A DNA stretch of 64,000 bases. Origin: Stictocephala bisonia. Its lineage: Eukaryota > Arthropoda > Insecta > Hemiptera > Membracidae. The number at the start of each line of letters is the position of its first letter. The first letter of the stretch is position 1. Where the stretch lies: NCBI GenBank assembly GCA_035578905.1, contig JAQJVL010000737.1, positions 1 to 64,000 of the forward strand. The letters run 5' to 3'. The notes under the pieces are model-generated. The model was not told the origin of the DNA. It did not search any database and saw only the letters and a program-made list of their open reading frames with translations. A program made the translations under genes and the position numbers. Of the stretch, positions 63,586 through 64,000 are shown one piece after another.

Positions 63586-63875
63586 CCCACCCATCCCCCA
63601 TACACGTAAAGTGGTATTGACCCACCCGCCCCCATACACGTACAGTGGTATTGACCCACCCGCCCACCCATACACGTACAGTGGTATTGGCCCTCCCACC
63701 CACCCATACACGCAGTGGTATTGACCCACACATCCACCCATACACGTACAGTGGTATTGACCCACCCGCCCACCCATACACGTACAGTGGTATGGTGGCG
63801 GGTGGGTCAATACCACTATACGTGCTTGGGTGGGTGGGTGGGTCAATACCACTGTATGTGTATGGGTGGGCGGCA
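63466..63875. repeat. 36-bp minisatellite with an internal inversion
   Basis: The unit GGTATTGACCCACCCGCCCA then CCCATACACGTACAGT repeats about nine times from 63472, some copies shortened to 31-33 bases (CCCGCCCCCATACACG). At about 63793 the orientation flips: from there the units read GGGTGGGTCAATACCACT on the + strand, about two copies, to 63875. The array is inserted into the 3' part of the zinc-finger gene. Apparent frames on both strands (up to 172 codons, rich in GGWV or HPPTHT) are by-products. Confidence 0.95.
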
Positions 63876-64000
63876 AGTTGTGAATTTTATGACTCACTAC
63901 CTTAAGTACACATGTCACCATTCTAATGTCAGAGTTAGTCACCTCACTGTGACGTGCCGACTAGTTACACGCCCCTGCGGCTTGCGGCTACGTGGCTGTT
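63876..64000. other. Flank after minisatellite, window edge
   Basis: After the array comes GGCAAGTTGTGAATTTTATG and a CG-richer tail (GTGACGTGCCGACTAGTTAC, CGCCCCTGCGGCTTGCGGC). It does not resume a recognisable protein frame. It may be the 3' end of the same element or a new unit beyond the window. Confidence 0.3.

Noticed and set aside
63424..63942. Minus-strand frames rich in GGWVNTT and plus-strand frames rich in HPPTHT
   Set aside because: Minisatellite by-products; overlapping frames on both strands with no flanking protein homology.
59700..64000. Terminal inverted repeats of the zinc-finger element (GGGGCG... at 59707 against the CG-rich tail at 63955)
   Set aside because: Only short words match, with different spacing; no convincing inverted alignment by eye.

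Overview
The window looks like non-coding, repeat-rich nuclear DNA from an animal, most likely an arthropod. It is strongly AT-rich, almost without long open frames, and full of tandem arrays and decayed transposable elements. The best lineage clue is a run of 17 TTAGG/CCTAA units (39965-40049), the canonical arthropod telomere unit. Other clues are a 5S-rRNA-derived SINE, a tRNA-Leu-type SINE and an APE-class non-LTR retrotransposon. I cannot name the species; a chelicerate or crustacean is a guess.

Layout. 1-480 is a small GC-richer block with nested short repeats. 0.5-15.9 kb is AT-rich DNA with a 27-bp minisatellite (2.28-2.63 kb), a tRNA-derived SINE (8.76 kb), a block of different base composition (9.65-11.67 kb) and a 333-bp inverted-repeat element (12.7-13.0 kb). 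15.95-18.35 kb is a broken LINE with recognisable endonuclease and reverse transcriptase motifs. 20-32 kb holds a long foldback element and short dispersed repeats carrying a hammerhead-like core, as in Penelope-like elements, together with SINEs and a minisatellite. 30.5-31.0 kb is a diverged ~116-bp tandem repeat. 34.5 kb is a 26-bp minisatellite, 38.2-38.7 kb a hAT-like remnant, and 39.9-40.2 kb a SINE whose 3' part carries the telomeric run inside a perfect 32-bp inverted repeat. 42.16-48.97 kb is two abutting satellite arrays (73/75-bp unit, then 125-bp unit). 51.4-52.2 kb is a 35-bp minisatellite. 54.6 kb holds a possible B-box zinc-finger fragment. 55-57 kb has further SINEs. 59.97-60.66 kb is a piggyBac-type non-autonomous element.

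The only convincing protein-coding sequence is at 60.84-63.47 kb. It is an intronless, two-part frame encoding an uncharacterised zinc-finger protein of the repetitive, transposon-like kind seen in arthropod and cnidarian genomes. It is broken by a one-base frameshift at an A-run and its C-terminus is replaced by a 36-bp minisatellite.

The genes do not form a pathway; the window is a record of element insertion and tandem expansion. The points most worth following are the telomere-repeat-bearing hairpin in the SINE, the related ~35-bp minisatellites at several loci, the hammerhead-like motifs, the dimeric organisation of the 125-bp satellite, and the broken zinc-finger gene.
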